A DNA stretch of 64,000 nucleotides from Rhytidiadelphus loreus (taxonomy: Eukaryota; Streptophyta; Bryopsida; Hypnales; Hylocomiaceae): positions 61,237,348-61,301,347 of the forward strand of contig OX344764.1 of the NCBI GenBank assembly GCA_947034895.1. The letters are read 5' to 3'. Of the stretch, positions 35,494 to 47,757 are shown piece by piece. The notes below the pieces were generated by a model that worked only from the letters and a program-made list of their open reading frames with translations, made no database searches and had not been told where the DNA came from. Made by a program: the position numbers and the translations under genes. Each line of letters starts with the position of its first letter. Positions within the stretch are counted from its first letter, which is position 1.

Positions 35494-36276
35494 GACCGCA
35501 CGGTCTGGAAGACAGGATATGCAAATCATTCAGACATCTTGTGTGCATGCATGACATGATACTCATCCGACGGACTGCAACCTTTGTCTTGAAAATGTCA
35601 TTCATAATTGCCAAGTGCTCTCCAGGATCAGACCGCGCGGTCTGTTCGTGAGGAGCCACGGGAAGACCACTAGAGCAGGAGATGAACCTACGGCAACCGG
35701 TACTAGTCAGAATTCGACGGCGTCGAACTCACTGCCAGCCTCCATACTTGCATAGGACGATATCTTCGGCAGTGAACGTGTCGTTCGTTTAGACCGCGCG
35801 GTCTAATTCGAGAGGTCTGTGGATTCATAGAAATAAGACCATGCATGTTTCGGAATCCGATGAGCGGAACCTCCCGGAGCAGTAACTTGCTCGGAACATT
35901 TTAGACCGCGCGGTCTGAACTGTTGTCCGAACTACTCGGATCCAGTCCTTCCAAGTAGAGGTAACATGGAGCATTTCAGAGCGCACGATCTGGAATGAGA
36001 ATCCAGAATTTCGACAAATGCTGTACGAGCAGGAAACAGTTGTCATCGCTTGGACATAAATGAAAATCCGATGTTGGAACACGAGGTGAGGTATCAAACA
36101 TTTCAGACCGCGCGGTCTGAAATGTGAAATCCGATGGATCTCCAAAATGGACTCTCCGTTGTCGGATCTCTGAATACGGTCGAAAAACATTTCAGACCAC
36201 GCGGTCTGGAATGAGTGGGGGGTGCAGTTTCAGGATATCAAATCCTCCGTCTCAAAACGTTTCAGACCGCGCGGTC
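35494..36276. repeat. Palindrome array 1a (8 copies of GACCGCGCGGTC family)
   Basis: Core starts at 35494 (GCACGG variant), 35631, 35792, 35904, 35979 (degenerate), 36106, 36195 (ACGCGG variant) and 36265. Spacing is 70-161 bases. At 36098-36125 the arms ACATTTCA and TGAAATGT extend the dyad to 28 bp. The array lies just upstream of the minus-strand transposase gene. Confidence 0.95.
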
Positions 36277-37870
36277 AAAAACAAAAAGGCCTCACTTGTA
36301 AGGTGACTTCCAACCTCAATGTGTTCACACCGTGCAACGTGAATAAGTCGGTGTACAGATGTACCTAATAAAACGGAGCATCTAGGTAACTAATGTGCAG
36401 TCAGGGAGGTAACACAAATGACGATGAACTGTTGTCCAGAATGCCAACCAATCGAAAGGCAATTCCACAGGGGAAGAGTGGATAATATAACAATGACAGC
36501 CAAACACAATTGACATTCTAGAAATCCAGAATGGTATTCCTAGTTGCAATGCCGGTATTCCAATGTAATGGCACCGCATTCCATTAAAATGGCACTGAAT
36601 TCGCGAGACAAGAACACTACATTCCGGAAAAATGACAAGCTTGCCGCCATTCTCGCAAAATGGACCCAGTGAGCATAATTGAACAACCGATCACAATTCT
36701 TGAAATCGGGATACACCCGAAACTGAATGAGGTAAGCCACAAATTAAATGCATGCACGCGGAGAATGACTTACATTTGCAATGGACAATATAACATTGAA
36801 TGGAATGAAATCGAGCATTCATTTGGCATTGACAGCAGATCAAACATCCATGAAATTGCAAGTACTTGATTTGAATTCGGAAAACACCTTCACATCCATC
36901 TCATCCGAAATCAGTAGGATTCGATGAGGCCGAGCCTTCCATTCCGACCACGCAAGTCACACTACGCAAAGGAACGAACCCTACATTCTCCGACTAGGAA
37001 GCGAAATCAAACACGGAGACGTCTTCGTACCTGAAAGGGAGGCGGTCTGACGTGATCTTCCGACTCAAGGCGCCGACGAGCGGCAACCCAGCGACTCACG
37101 AGCGGCAGCGCAGCGATCCAAAATTCGCCCCAAATGCGTGTCTACGGAGCTCACGCGAGAACGACGACGGGAGGAAGACATGCAGCGACGGAGCCTGCGG
37201 GAGAACGGCAACGGGAGGGAGACATGCGGCAGACGAAGCCGGCGACCTAGAGTGCTAGACTTCCTTCATTTAATGCGCTCGGCGGCCAGCACATAAAAGC
37301 CCGTGGGGCCCACTTGGAAGCCCGTTCGTTGTGTATCTTTTTGCACCTAAGTATGCTGCAGGTAGGTGATGACGTAGAATTCGGAATTTCCGAATGATAA
37401 GAAAAGATGTCACTTGGTGATAAGCAAATCAAATAACACAAGAAGAACAAAGTTCACATTATGAAAAAATAAACATGTGCGCAAACATTGACATATACAT
37501 CATATATATTGTGACCACACTTTATACTCTAATTTCAATTTCAGTTTGGGAGTATTAGTTTTGAATTGTCGAATAGAGGGAAGAGGGGGATAAAATAGAA
37601 TAATCCTATTCCGATTTGCTTCATTTCCGAGGCATTCAAAACTGGATCGGGCAAGAAAAATTAAAGAAGGATCACAATTAAAGGGAGAATTGAACCCGAC
37701 CATGCATAGACTTGTTCTAAATTGGATTTGAACTATGTGAACCCCAACGGGGACCTGGTTCGACGACCGATTCAAACAATGTCCACTGGGATATTGGAAC
37801 AACTGCATTCAGAACTCAGTCACGAAAGTCATTTCCCAAAAACATGCTCACAAAACCAGAAAGTGAACAT
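36277..37870. other. Gap between palindrome copies
   Basis: No palindrome core. Several GGTATTCC/CATTAAAATGGC strings at 36540-36600 belong to the short terminal motif family. A GC-rich patch at 37050-37255 has two near-copies of GAGAACG.C.ACGGGAGG. No gene is supported. Confidence 0.45.
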
Positions 37871-38056
37871 TCACAGTTCAGACCGCGCGGTTTGAACTGT
37901 GAAAATGGCAGAACTTGAAAAATTCCTGCACGACAGGGACTGGACGTCTTCATAGGAATCTAGTCATAGAAATTTGTCATCCTCCAAACGAGGCCTTCTG
38001 CCTGACCTCGGAGTGTCCTTTCATATCGACAGGTTTGCATTTCAGACCCCGTGGTC
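37871..38056. repeat. Palindrome array 1b (2 copies)
   Basis: Core starts at 37881 (last base T instead of C) and 38045 (CCCGTGG variant). Arms TCACAGTTCA (37871-37880) and TGAACTGTGA (37893-37902) make a 32-bp dyad with one mismatched pair. Confidence 0.9.
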
Positions 38057-38513
38057 TCAAATGTGAAAGTCACGGACCTCGCGGAAATCGAACAAGCTGA
38101 AGGTGTACTGAAATTCAATCTAATAGGCACTCTACATGTCATTGAATAATCACGAATCAGAATTACGAACTCAAATAGAAAGGGAATGATACCTTTGGAA
38201 GCTCCAAGGGGAACAATAATTTGATTTCATGTAAATTACTGAAAAAACACGAAACCAAAGGCAATGCAATGCATTCAATTTCATTTCAAAGAAAAGGTCG
38301 TTGAAAGTCAGGAATTAGTCAAAGTGGGATGGAACAAGAATTACTAATAGTACAACACATTCATTTGTCCATCAAGCTTTGTCAATGGCTCGGGCTTCAA
38401 AATACGAGGGAAGCGACAAATACAAGAGAATCATGGGACGTACAGTAGGGTCATCTACAGAAAACTCGTGTGATACTCTCCCATTTAATATAGTTTAAGG
38501 GAAACTCGTGTAA

Positions 38514-38792
38514 GTGGCGGCGCATTGCAAACGGATGCAAGCCTTGTACCTTCGACGATACTTCACCTGGAATTCTCGGGCGAACTTCAAGGCGGCGTCC
38601 AAAGGAGTTGGGCGCAACAAGGTAGCGGCGTTCATTTCAACTTGCGCTGCATTTCGCAACATCGACACAAGGGAGGTGGACGGCCGGGTGGGAAGAAGGC
38701 GGCACAAACTCAAGCACGGGGGACAGTGGAAAGAAGGCGAACATCCAAACGCGGAAGAGGAGGGCAGTTTCGCGACACTCTTCACAAGATAA
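38514..38792 (+). CDS. Uncertain ORF in GC-rich patch
   Basis: A 92-codon frame (basic, KRMQALYLRRYF...) opens with GTG, so it would need an upstream exon. The opposite strand is open too. It sits between palindrome groups on the same strand as the 40.1-41.16 kb gene and could be an earlier exon of it. No domain recognised. Confidence 0.2.
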   Translation: MAAHCKRMQALYLRRYFTWNSRANFKAASKGVGRNKVAAFISTCAAFRNIDTREVDGRVGRRRHKLKHGGQWKEGEHPNAEEEGSFATLFTR

Positions 38793-39504
38793 AACATATT
38801 TCAATTGTTTCCATTCTTGCTTTCTTGGGATTGCGCCAGTCAAAACCAATCAACTCAAGAAATGGACATTGTCAATGGATTGATTTCAGTCAAGATGACA
38901 CGCAAATGCATGCAAGTCTCAAGAGTTCTATTTCCATCCACTACACGATGTCATAGAGAACATGTTATCGGTTTAGGAATTATAGGAGTCACAGACTGCG
39001 CAAAGAGAGAATGCTTTCTCCTAGTACGCGCTTTCATGGAGCCTATTGTAGGAAATAAATAATACACTTCATGTTTCACTCGCCGCTTAGTAACTACGTG
39101 ACTGTATGGTCAATTTCGTTAAACTTTGAACTTTGAACTTTGTAGATGTCAATGGATCACGGCTCCGCTCCCTACTCACTTGCAATGCTTGTCATTTCCG
39201 AAGTGGGATTCAAAAGGTACCTCCCTTGGCTCCAAATTGCACAACTAAAGCATACAAGTTTCTTGGATTTGGGGGTAGGTGCACATTCGACGAGGCTCAA
39301 TGGCAGACTCACGTTTCAGCAAGTGCTCCCACAACCTCAAAACTATACTTGACTATCAAAACTTCGGGTATGTTGAACTGACTTCAAGTTGTTGCTTTCC
39401 GAGCATTGTGTTCATTGAAAGCCATCACGGCCATTATGATCATTCCATTCGACTGGCGAGGTTTAGCAACCAGGTTTCGCAAATCTACAAGTTTCTGCAG
39501 ATCA

Positions 39505-39932
39505 GACTGTGCGGTCCGAAATCCACAACTGTCCTAGATTTCGGAAAACTGGATCACAAGTGGATGAAAGAAAGTTACAATTCACACGGATGGGACTGTC
39601 ACACTTCAGACCGCGCGGTCTGAAGTGTGTCGAAGTCCACGACTTAGGAAATCCAAAACGTTGTAGGGCCTGTCAGTCACTTTTACAATTCTCCCATAGT
39701 CCTAGATTTAGGAAAACGAGATGACATGCTTCCTAGAAGTCCGAAAACTAAAATTGACACGAACGGGACTCACGGACTTCAGACCGCGCGGTCTGGAGTC
39801 CGAGACTGCGGAATTCCATGACGATAGTGACCTTCCCTTCGTCGCTTCACGCCAACTGTCGAAAATTTGAGAAAACTGTCCAACATCAGAAAATTTCAAT
39901 GACGCAACCTCCACAGTTCAGACCGCGCGGTC
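39505..39932. repeat. Palindrome array 1c (4 copies)
   Basis: Core starts at 39505 (TGTGCGG variant), 39609, 39782 and 39921, spaced 104, 173 and 139 bases. Around 39609 the arms are CACACTTCA and TGAAGTGTG (a perfect 30-bp dyad at 39600-39629); around 39782 they are CGGACTTCA and TGGAGTCCG. Confidence 0.95.
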
Positions 39933-40083
39933 TGAACTCGGTACAACTCACTCAGGAAGCCGGACACTTCGAAATGCGGTCTTCGGAAATGGTCCACAAA
40001 AACCCGCCATTTTCACGAAATTAAAGTAGAATCTGATGCTCGTGTGCTTGCCCATGTATTCTGGAAATGACCATTACTGCTGA

Positions 40084-41157
40084 CATCAATCTTTGCGAAT
40101 TCCAATTGGAATGATTTCCCAAACAGAGCTCAAGATTTCTGGCAAGGATACAAACTGTACTGCTTTGCCCATTATTCTCACTGTAATACATCCAAGGGGC
40201 TGTTCCAAGACAGCAAGATGGGTGAGTGCTATATGGACCATGTTGGGCTTCGTGCATTTGTATGCTGCATTCAATTCAAATCATTTATTTTTTAAATGGC
40301 GCGCTCGTGAATACCACTTCGGACAACATTGATGGCTTCCTTTCTGTAGGTCAAGTGATGTGTGCATTGCAAAACACAATAGAAGTGGCATGGGGTGCAC
40401 TATTTGATGCAGCGATTCGGGATGTGTGGGTCATGATGGAGGAGTATGTCCACATCCGCCATGGCAAGGACTGCAAGAACCTCAGGTGACCACTCCATGT
40501 CAATCATGTCAGACCCCATTTGGAGCAACAAGTAGTACAGTGGGTTTGTACCATGCAATCATGTTCTTCACTCCAGAATTTCTTTCGTCCTAATCATGCT
40601 CAACTAGGGGCTGCGGCGTGACATACAGAGCTCTCATGGAAGAATTCGACGATGCCAACAAGCTATCAACCTCCGAGAATGGTTCCTTATTACTACAACT
40701 CATTCAGGTTAGTAGTAAACGCTCGTCCCTACCTACGAATAGCATCTACTAGGAGATAGACAAAGATTAATATGTCCAATGCTACCTTGTCATCGAAGGG
40801 ACTCCACTCTCAAATCCATGTCAAACTTCGGAAGGGACACAACAATCTTCACCCACTTGGGAAGAAGTCATCCATGATATGCAATGATGTCGGTTAAGTT
40901 GGTAAACGAATGTTCTAAATTCATCGAGGTTCAATTGCCAAGTACCTGATACCAATATTGACTCATTGGAATACGTGTTTCCACCACTACTCTCTCAGGA
41001 TGATGAGCACGGAACCGAACATCTCCACAGAGAGTTGCAAGCCGTTCATGTCGACCTAGATATTTTTGAGCAAGTGCGGGCTCGGTTGAATCAAGCACAA
41101 GTGAATCTGGCAAACCTCTCGCCTCAACCTCGCGGGGCTCGACGTCGCAACCGCTGA
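40084..41157 (+). CDS. Small four-exon gene of unknown function
   Basis: Exons: about 40084-40221, 40350-40487, 40608-40707 and 40999-41157. All three introns are GT/AG and phases agree (1, 2, 0), which makes chance unlikely. The visible protein is about 175 residues: WQGYKLYCFAHYSHC, then QNTIEVAWGALFDAAI, MEEYVHIRHGKDC, GSLLLQLIQ, a helical part (DLDIFEQVRARLNQAQ) and an Arg-rich end (RGARRRNR, stop TGA). The true 5' end is not resolved. It diverges from the 32-35 kb transposase across palindrome array 1, so it may be an accessory gene of the same element, perhaps DNA-binding given the basic tail. No family recognised. Confidence 0.55.
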
Positions 41158-44100
41158 TCGCACTTTTTTGCGGGCTCATTGTATCTATGAGGAATCAGCT
41201 CTTGCTGAGTAGCATTGCATGGGGAACAGGTTTTATAGAAAAAAGACATTGCCCTTATTATATTGCTTCATATTCCGTTCGTAGTCTCTTGTTTTCCTAG
41301 AACAAAAGATGTATGGTGTGAATTCCTACTCATGGCAATCATCTATACTGCTTGGTTTTTCACTTCTGGCTTCCAATCCAGATCCTTCCAATGTCAGTTA
41401 TTTTGGGACTTTATGAATATAAGATTTGTTATGGTGGTCTATATTTGCATCCGGGGTTTCAACTACCTAGGGGGGGTGGCTCTCATATTTCAATACTTAG
41501 AATGGGTTGCCTCCGAATGATCCAAAAAAACAAGCCTCTAACTACACACAGTCATTCATTCAGCAACGTTGAATCTTGAGTTTCTTTAAGCTTTAGAATT
41601 TTCAAATAATTCTACCTTTTCTTCAGCAATAGTATTGGACTTACAGATGGTGTGTTTCAACAAGCCTCTCAATGAATTGGTCTAATTATATACGAATACA
41701 AAGAAATGGCAACTTCAACAAATGTGAGCATATTAGCACCGATCTTCTCAAGCCATAGTTGGGCGGGCCGCAAATGCTCTACATCTATATTTTCCACTTA
41801 CTAGGATATCTCATAGAATAAATGTCTACTTTTTCATTGGAAATTCAACACATTTTATGTTGTATATTTCATATAATTATGCTTCTTTGTTATATCTCGT
41901 TTCCATGGAACTCATCATAGAGTGAAACTCTCAATCATTTTGTAGTATTGGAACAGTCATGTTACATCGAATTTGTAAATAATCCAAGTTAGATAATGCT
42001 GGAGTTCATTTGCAACTCCGGGAAAACTTCAACTTCATAAGTCTGAAATATAACACTCAGTTTCTCAAGTTGTGAGTGAACTTTAGAGAAGGTACAGTAA
42101 GCTCTGAACTTCACGCACAAAGGTGAGCAAGAAACTTGCATTTAAAAAGCATCGGATGAGACATCTTGCTATGAGATACATGATCAAGTTCATATGTGTG
42201 AGAATCATTTAAAAAGCCATGATTTTTTAAATGACAATTGAGTTTGATCATTGAGTGATTGACCTTAGGTGTATCTATTTTTTTTTTTTTTTTGGTAGTA
42301 TATATGCTATTCGAAATGTCATGGTTATGAATCAATTGTTTCATTTTCACATAATTAGAAGCAAAATGAACAAGATTTTTGATATAGGGTGATTGCAAGA
42401 AACACTTCACATTTTTTTGGTCCCCTTGACCTTAGATAGCTGGTTTTTTGCTCATAATTTTTGCATCGTGTGTCCATCTTCTATGAAACTTGAAATGAAG
42501 GTACATGTGGTAGTTTCAAATGTTGAGTACTTTTTAAGGCTTTTTTTATAGTTATTCTACTATTTTTAAATTCTCAGTCGTGAATAAATTCTTGCATTTT
42601 TCAACCCTCTTTGACCGTGCATAACTCTTAGAGAATAAAAAATTTAGGTCTGAATTTTTGCACATACCATTTTTTTAATGCTGCACACATTATCCATATT
42701 TTGTGTACCATTTTCAAAGTACCTAGTTCGAACCACAAAAGTGACATCTAGGACAGGTATAGATTTCAACAATCTTGAATTTATATAGATTTCAGAAATC
42801 TAGGATCTCTATAGATTTCAAGCGGTGTATTTTGAACTACAGAAGTGCCATCTATGACTCATGTAGATTTCAGACATTTAAAAATGATGAAGTTCTAAGA
42901 AATCTAGGTGCGAATCTAGGACATTTGAACATTTTAGACTACCCGGTTGAAATTGAAAAAAATGCCAAAGTCAGTGGTGCTAGTTTGTGAGCCTGCGAGC
43001 ATGATGAGATTTCAAGCGGTGAGCAAGATTGTGCGAGCGTTAAGTTCAAAAATTTAAAGAAGTACTAAAAAATTAAGAATATTGCTAAAAATAAAAATCC
43101 ATCTGAAATTTTTGATCAAAATCTTCTATTTTTAGTGGATTATCGTATCTATTACTATAGACCTATTGCCGTGAACCTATTACCGTGGTTTTGTAGAATT
43201 CAAAATTTCCAATGTTTCTTAAAATATTAGAAGTAGAAATTATAACAATCATGAACTCAATTGATGTGAAAGATGAATGGAGATGGAAATAAGTTCATAT
43301 AGAATAATGATTGATTACGATCTTATAGCAACAAGGGTCCTCTTAGGATTGAATGGTTGATGGGAGGGTACTAATAATTTTCTCTTAATGCATTGTTGTT
43401 AGACTTGTTTCGATTTTAGAAAAAAAACATGGTTGATAATAATTATTTTTATATCTAATGATCTTTATCACATTGAATTTTATTTTCGTTGAACATTGTC
43501 TTATAGCATCATGGATCTTCTCCAAGTCAATGAAAGGGTATCAATACTTCCGTCTTGATTTGTAAGTTTGTAGACTTGTTCAGATTTTCGAAACAAAAAT
43601 TTGTTCATAACAAATAATTCATTACATGTAGAAATAGCTTAGGTGAAGCAAATTTCATTTTTGTTGGTCACTATTTTGTAGTAGCATGGATCTTCTTAGG
43701 GCTGATGGAAGGTATCTGTACGTTTGTCTTAATGAGCGTATAACTGAGCTTGTTCAAAATTTGAAAGAAAATTTTTGGTTTATTGTCGTATGTGCTATTT
43801 AAAATATCATGGTTATAAATCAATTGTTTAGCGTTCACATAAAAGCACAATATTCAAAATTCCTAGGTGTCAATAATATTTGAGCTACTAACAATGTCAT
43901 GAACCCCTATAAGGTCTTAGTTAGTATAGATCCATTTTTCAAATCGTCAAGGTGTGATATAAATTGCAATTTTTTCTTTTCTATGATGGAATCTCATTGT
44001 GTGTAGAATTTGTTAATGTAAGAGTCTAAGTCTGTGACGATTTGAAATTATTGTTCCATCTTCAAAAGATAGACTAAGTGAAGAAATTAATATCAAATAT

Positions 44101-46650
44101 CAAATATGATTCAAATGTCTACTTCAGCCTACATTTCATTCTTGAAATAGGATTATATATCAAATAGGGTATTGGAAAATCTCTTGATTTAAAAAAAATA
44201 GGAGATATGAATGCAATGGTGAATAAAATCGAAGAAGAGAAGAAATTAATTTGTGCATCATGGTACATTAATAGAATTGTGTAAGTTTCAATTTTCATAA
44301 ATGAAAGAATGGTGACAAGTTTAGAGAGCAAGCCATGTTGCATTCTTTGATATCCCAAATAGACTCACATAATTGTTGTGAAGTGTAGGAGGAACAACAA
44401 CTTGGCCAGGTACAATTTCGGACACAGTTTCAGATGCTGGAAATTGAGAAGAGTTGGTACATTGATCTAGATTAAAATACCTCCACTTCTAGAATAGCAA
44501 CAACGAAACACAATAATTCAAACAAACAAATTAAGATAACAAAATCCCAAATTTAATAAACCATCCTAGTAAGTTCGTTATATTTCTAAGTACCCAGTAT
44601 TGTGTTTTCAAATTATATATCAAGTATTTTTGGATTTAGTTCACAAGAAATATGATAGTTGCAAAATTCTAAATTCTTTTTTTTTCGTTTTAGAATGGTG
44701 TGTTATGAGTGGAAAAATATATAACTATTTATGAACAGGATTGAGTACCAATTCTTCACGGTCGCATTTTGTGTTCTTTTTATCGCAGACGCTGAAGTGA
44801 TTATAACGTGGTTGCTTGACCATTAAATGGGATTATACAATACATGGAGGAAATGAAGCTCTAACCCTGCTAGCGCCAAGCATTAGTTGGCGGATGGACA
44901 AGTCAGTGGTGTAATATATGCTTTCATTGACCAAATCCCCCAACCTGTTGCTTTATCGGGATAAGTACCCAAACACTCAAAGTTTGGGATTTTCTTTTTA
45001 CATAAAAGCTAGTTATGTACATCCAATTGTACCGAAAGATGACCAAATGAATTTGATTCTCCGAAGGATCCCTAGAAGTGCCATATCATTTGAATATTGC
45101 GAATAATTGAATAAGTACTTTAGAAATCAAAGTGACCACGTTTTGGTCACTAAGGAAGTTAACCCTTTAGTGACCGTGGTTGATTTGAGGGGCGGGCCTA
45201 GTTTTTCTAGAAACTGAATTTTGTGTCCATTGCAAAGATGCAGTCTTATATCAAACCGTACAAGGTGTTTCCATAAGGGAGATTCTTCAACCTAACAAAA
45301 TATGAAACTCATCCAACGGTACAAATTGCTATAAATGAGATAGGAGGTCACAAATCAACCAATTCAAGGCTAAAATTGAAATTTGGGAAGTGAAACATTT
45401 TTAAATATTTTGTAGTAAATTTCCCTCAACAGACAAGTAGAATAGACATCTAACCGAAGTCACTTCCTATTTTTTCAAGCTTTGTAAAATTAGTTACAAA
45501 TTCTTGAAGTTCACAAAAAATGGTCATCAAAACAAAACCCTTTCTAAAACGGGTACATTGAAATGTACCTCTAAATCATGTTTGCTTCTAGAGCCTTGCT
45601 GGAGTTTGAGTTGCTTTCCTTAATTCTCAAAAATCAATGCCTTAAATGACCCTTTACAATTTATGCTACATAAATACCGATGCATAAGTTTATTGTGGAC
45701 ATTTATGAGGTTACAAAGCAACCCTTATGCCTTTTGTATTTTTTGTATTTTGGTTGAAGATTTCCTGTGTGAGTTGGTAAATACCTCGATCTTCTGAAGT
45801 ACATTTTAAATGATTGATTAAGAATAAGTAGAACTCCTAATCCTCTCCAATTAAGCAAATTCTTCCCCCTTCCAGAACTAAGCATAATATACATGTTGTA
45901 ATCGTTGATTTAATTTGTAGGCAGTGCACGAGTGCATGATCGTTGTGAGATTTGAATAAGAGTTAATGTACATATGGCCTATTTTGAGTATGTTGCCAGT
46001 CCCTTTCATGTTTGTCCATCAGTGCCAAGTGCAAATGATCCAAATATTTTGGAAGTTCATTTTAGCATTCGAAATCCAATTTTGGAAATGATTGATTATG
46101 ATTTTGATGTTCCTAATTTTTTTCCATGCCCATCCCAAATCTTTATTTTCTAGGATTGAGGATTCATAGAAACGTGCCTCCAATATCCTAGAGCTTCTTT
46201 AATATTGTACAACTTCCTTGAATTTAGGAAAATGGGCTTTTGGGTGAATTGATTGAAAAAACTAGGGTTGATTTAAGGTCGACAATGTGTGTTCTAAGAG
46301 CACCCCTTTTCTTCAAACCACCCCTATTTTTAAGTGCAAAATAGAGATGGGGTGATTCTTCAACGGAGCACTGAGCTTTATCAATTGAATTCATCGCCTG
46401 GAGGAAAAATTATTTTTGTATTGAAGGAGTGAATCATTGTCATTGATTTCCTCACATTTCTGTACAAGTTGCAAGTGGACGTATTTTGGGAGACCTATGT
46501 CCACGAGTACTTGCTTATATCTTCCATCTTTGCAAATTTATAAGTAATTAACAAACGCTTAGAAAAATACGAAACTACTTGTGTTAGGTTGCACATGTAT
46601 TTCTCTTTTTGTAAAGAGCTCCCTTTTTTTTTTCCGGACCTCGAAAGCCT
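41158..46650. other. AT-rich non-coding block
   Basis: No palindrome cores, no convincing ORF. Contains 42388-42525 (repeat shared with 22826-22965), 42720-42960 (inverted match to 3110-3300), a T-run at 42276-42293, and a hairpin-like cluster of GTGACC/GGTCAC at 45130-45182. It separates the two GC-rich element blocks and may be host DNA or older repeats. Confidence 0.5.
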
Positions 46651-47757
46651 ATGAAAAAGGCAGAGCCGCCCTTCATTGGTCCCTTCTAAGCTCGCTTTTA
46701 AGTCCCACTGTTTTAACCCTAAACTGACCATTAAACATGATTACTTTGGGGCAGCTTCGTGTGGTGTGCGCAGGTTCGTGGGAGGCTCGGGACTGCTTCG
46801 GGATGCGCGTGCAGGCTCGGAGGAGCTCTGTACCAGCTTGGAGGCTCGATGCAGGTTCGGTATTTGGGAGGCTCGGTCGGTCGTCTTCTCCGTTGGCCAG
46901 GGTTTCGCTGGAGTCTTTTGTTTTCTTCGCGTTCCTCACTGTTGCTCCGCGTTTCGTCAATTGTTGTCGCTGTTACTCCTTTTCGTGTGCGTTCTTTTTG
47001 TTGTTTAGCGTTTCTGTTGTTCCTCCTTCCTTTGTCTTGCTTGTTCGTCATTTCTGTCGTTGGTTTTGTATGCTGTGGAGGAGACTGGTTTGACTGATCG
47101 GCGGAGCGTTCCAATCGGCGGCTTTCTTGACTGATCGGCGGAGCGTTCGGCTAGCTGGAGCGTTGTTTTTCTACTGGGGCGGTGTTCTTCTGCTGGAGCT
47201 GTGCAGGTATGCTTGTGGACCTTTTTTTTGACTTTCCGTGTGCCTGGCTGATCTTCTTGTGTGCTTGGCTGATCTTTCGTGTGCCTGGCTGATCTTCTGG
47301 CTTTCCGTGTGCCTGGCTTTCCATGGCACCGTAGAAGTAGACCCAATCGTTCCAGAATTCTGAGCTTTCGTGTGCTTGGCTTTCTGTGTGCTTTCTGTGT
47401 TTTCAGAGTTTAGTATTCTATCATGGTAGGCATTGTATGGGTTTGTGTTCTCGTGATTTCATTGTTTGTGTTCTCGTGCTTGCATTCATTCATTTGTTTG
47501 TTTGTACCATTGACGAATTGTTAAGAATCTGCAGTCCTTGGCATCATCGAATTGTTGAGAATCTGGTTTCATTGGCGATCAGTGGCATTCGAACATTGTC
47601 GTGTTGCTGCTTTCATTGGAGTCACGACATCCACAGCAATCTGAACTGCACAATTGAGGTAAGCTGTCTGCAAAATCTATTCTCAGTTGTGAATGTTGCG
47701 GAAATTTAGAAGAGGCACCTATAACCGTGCAGTGTATGTGGCCCCAGCCATGTTTCA
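46651..47757 (+). other. GC-rich leader-like region with short tandem repeats
   Basis: Composition changes abruptly to GC-rich at about 46730. TTGACTGATCGGCGGAGCGTT-type repeats occur at 47089 and 47128, and GTGTGCCTGGCTGATCTT recurs three to four times at 47228-47325. No reading frame stands out. It precedes palindrome array 2 and could be the 5' end of an element. Confidence 0.4.

Noticed and set aside
42240..42300. Poly-T run as a retroposon tail
   Set aside because: No adjacent LINE/SINE-like body or target duplication that I could see; probably simple sequence.
46673..47346. Overlapping ORFs on both strands in the GC-rich leader
   Set aside because: No frame is favoured, translations are low-complexity, and short tandem repeats explain the openness.
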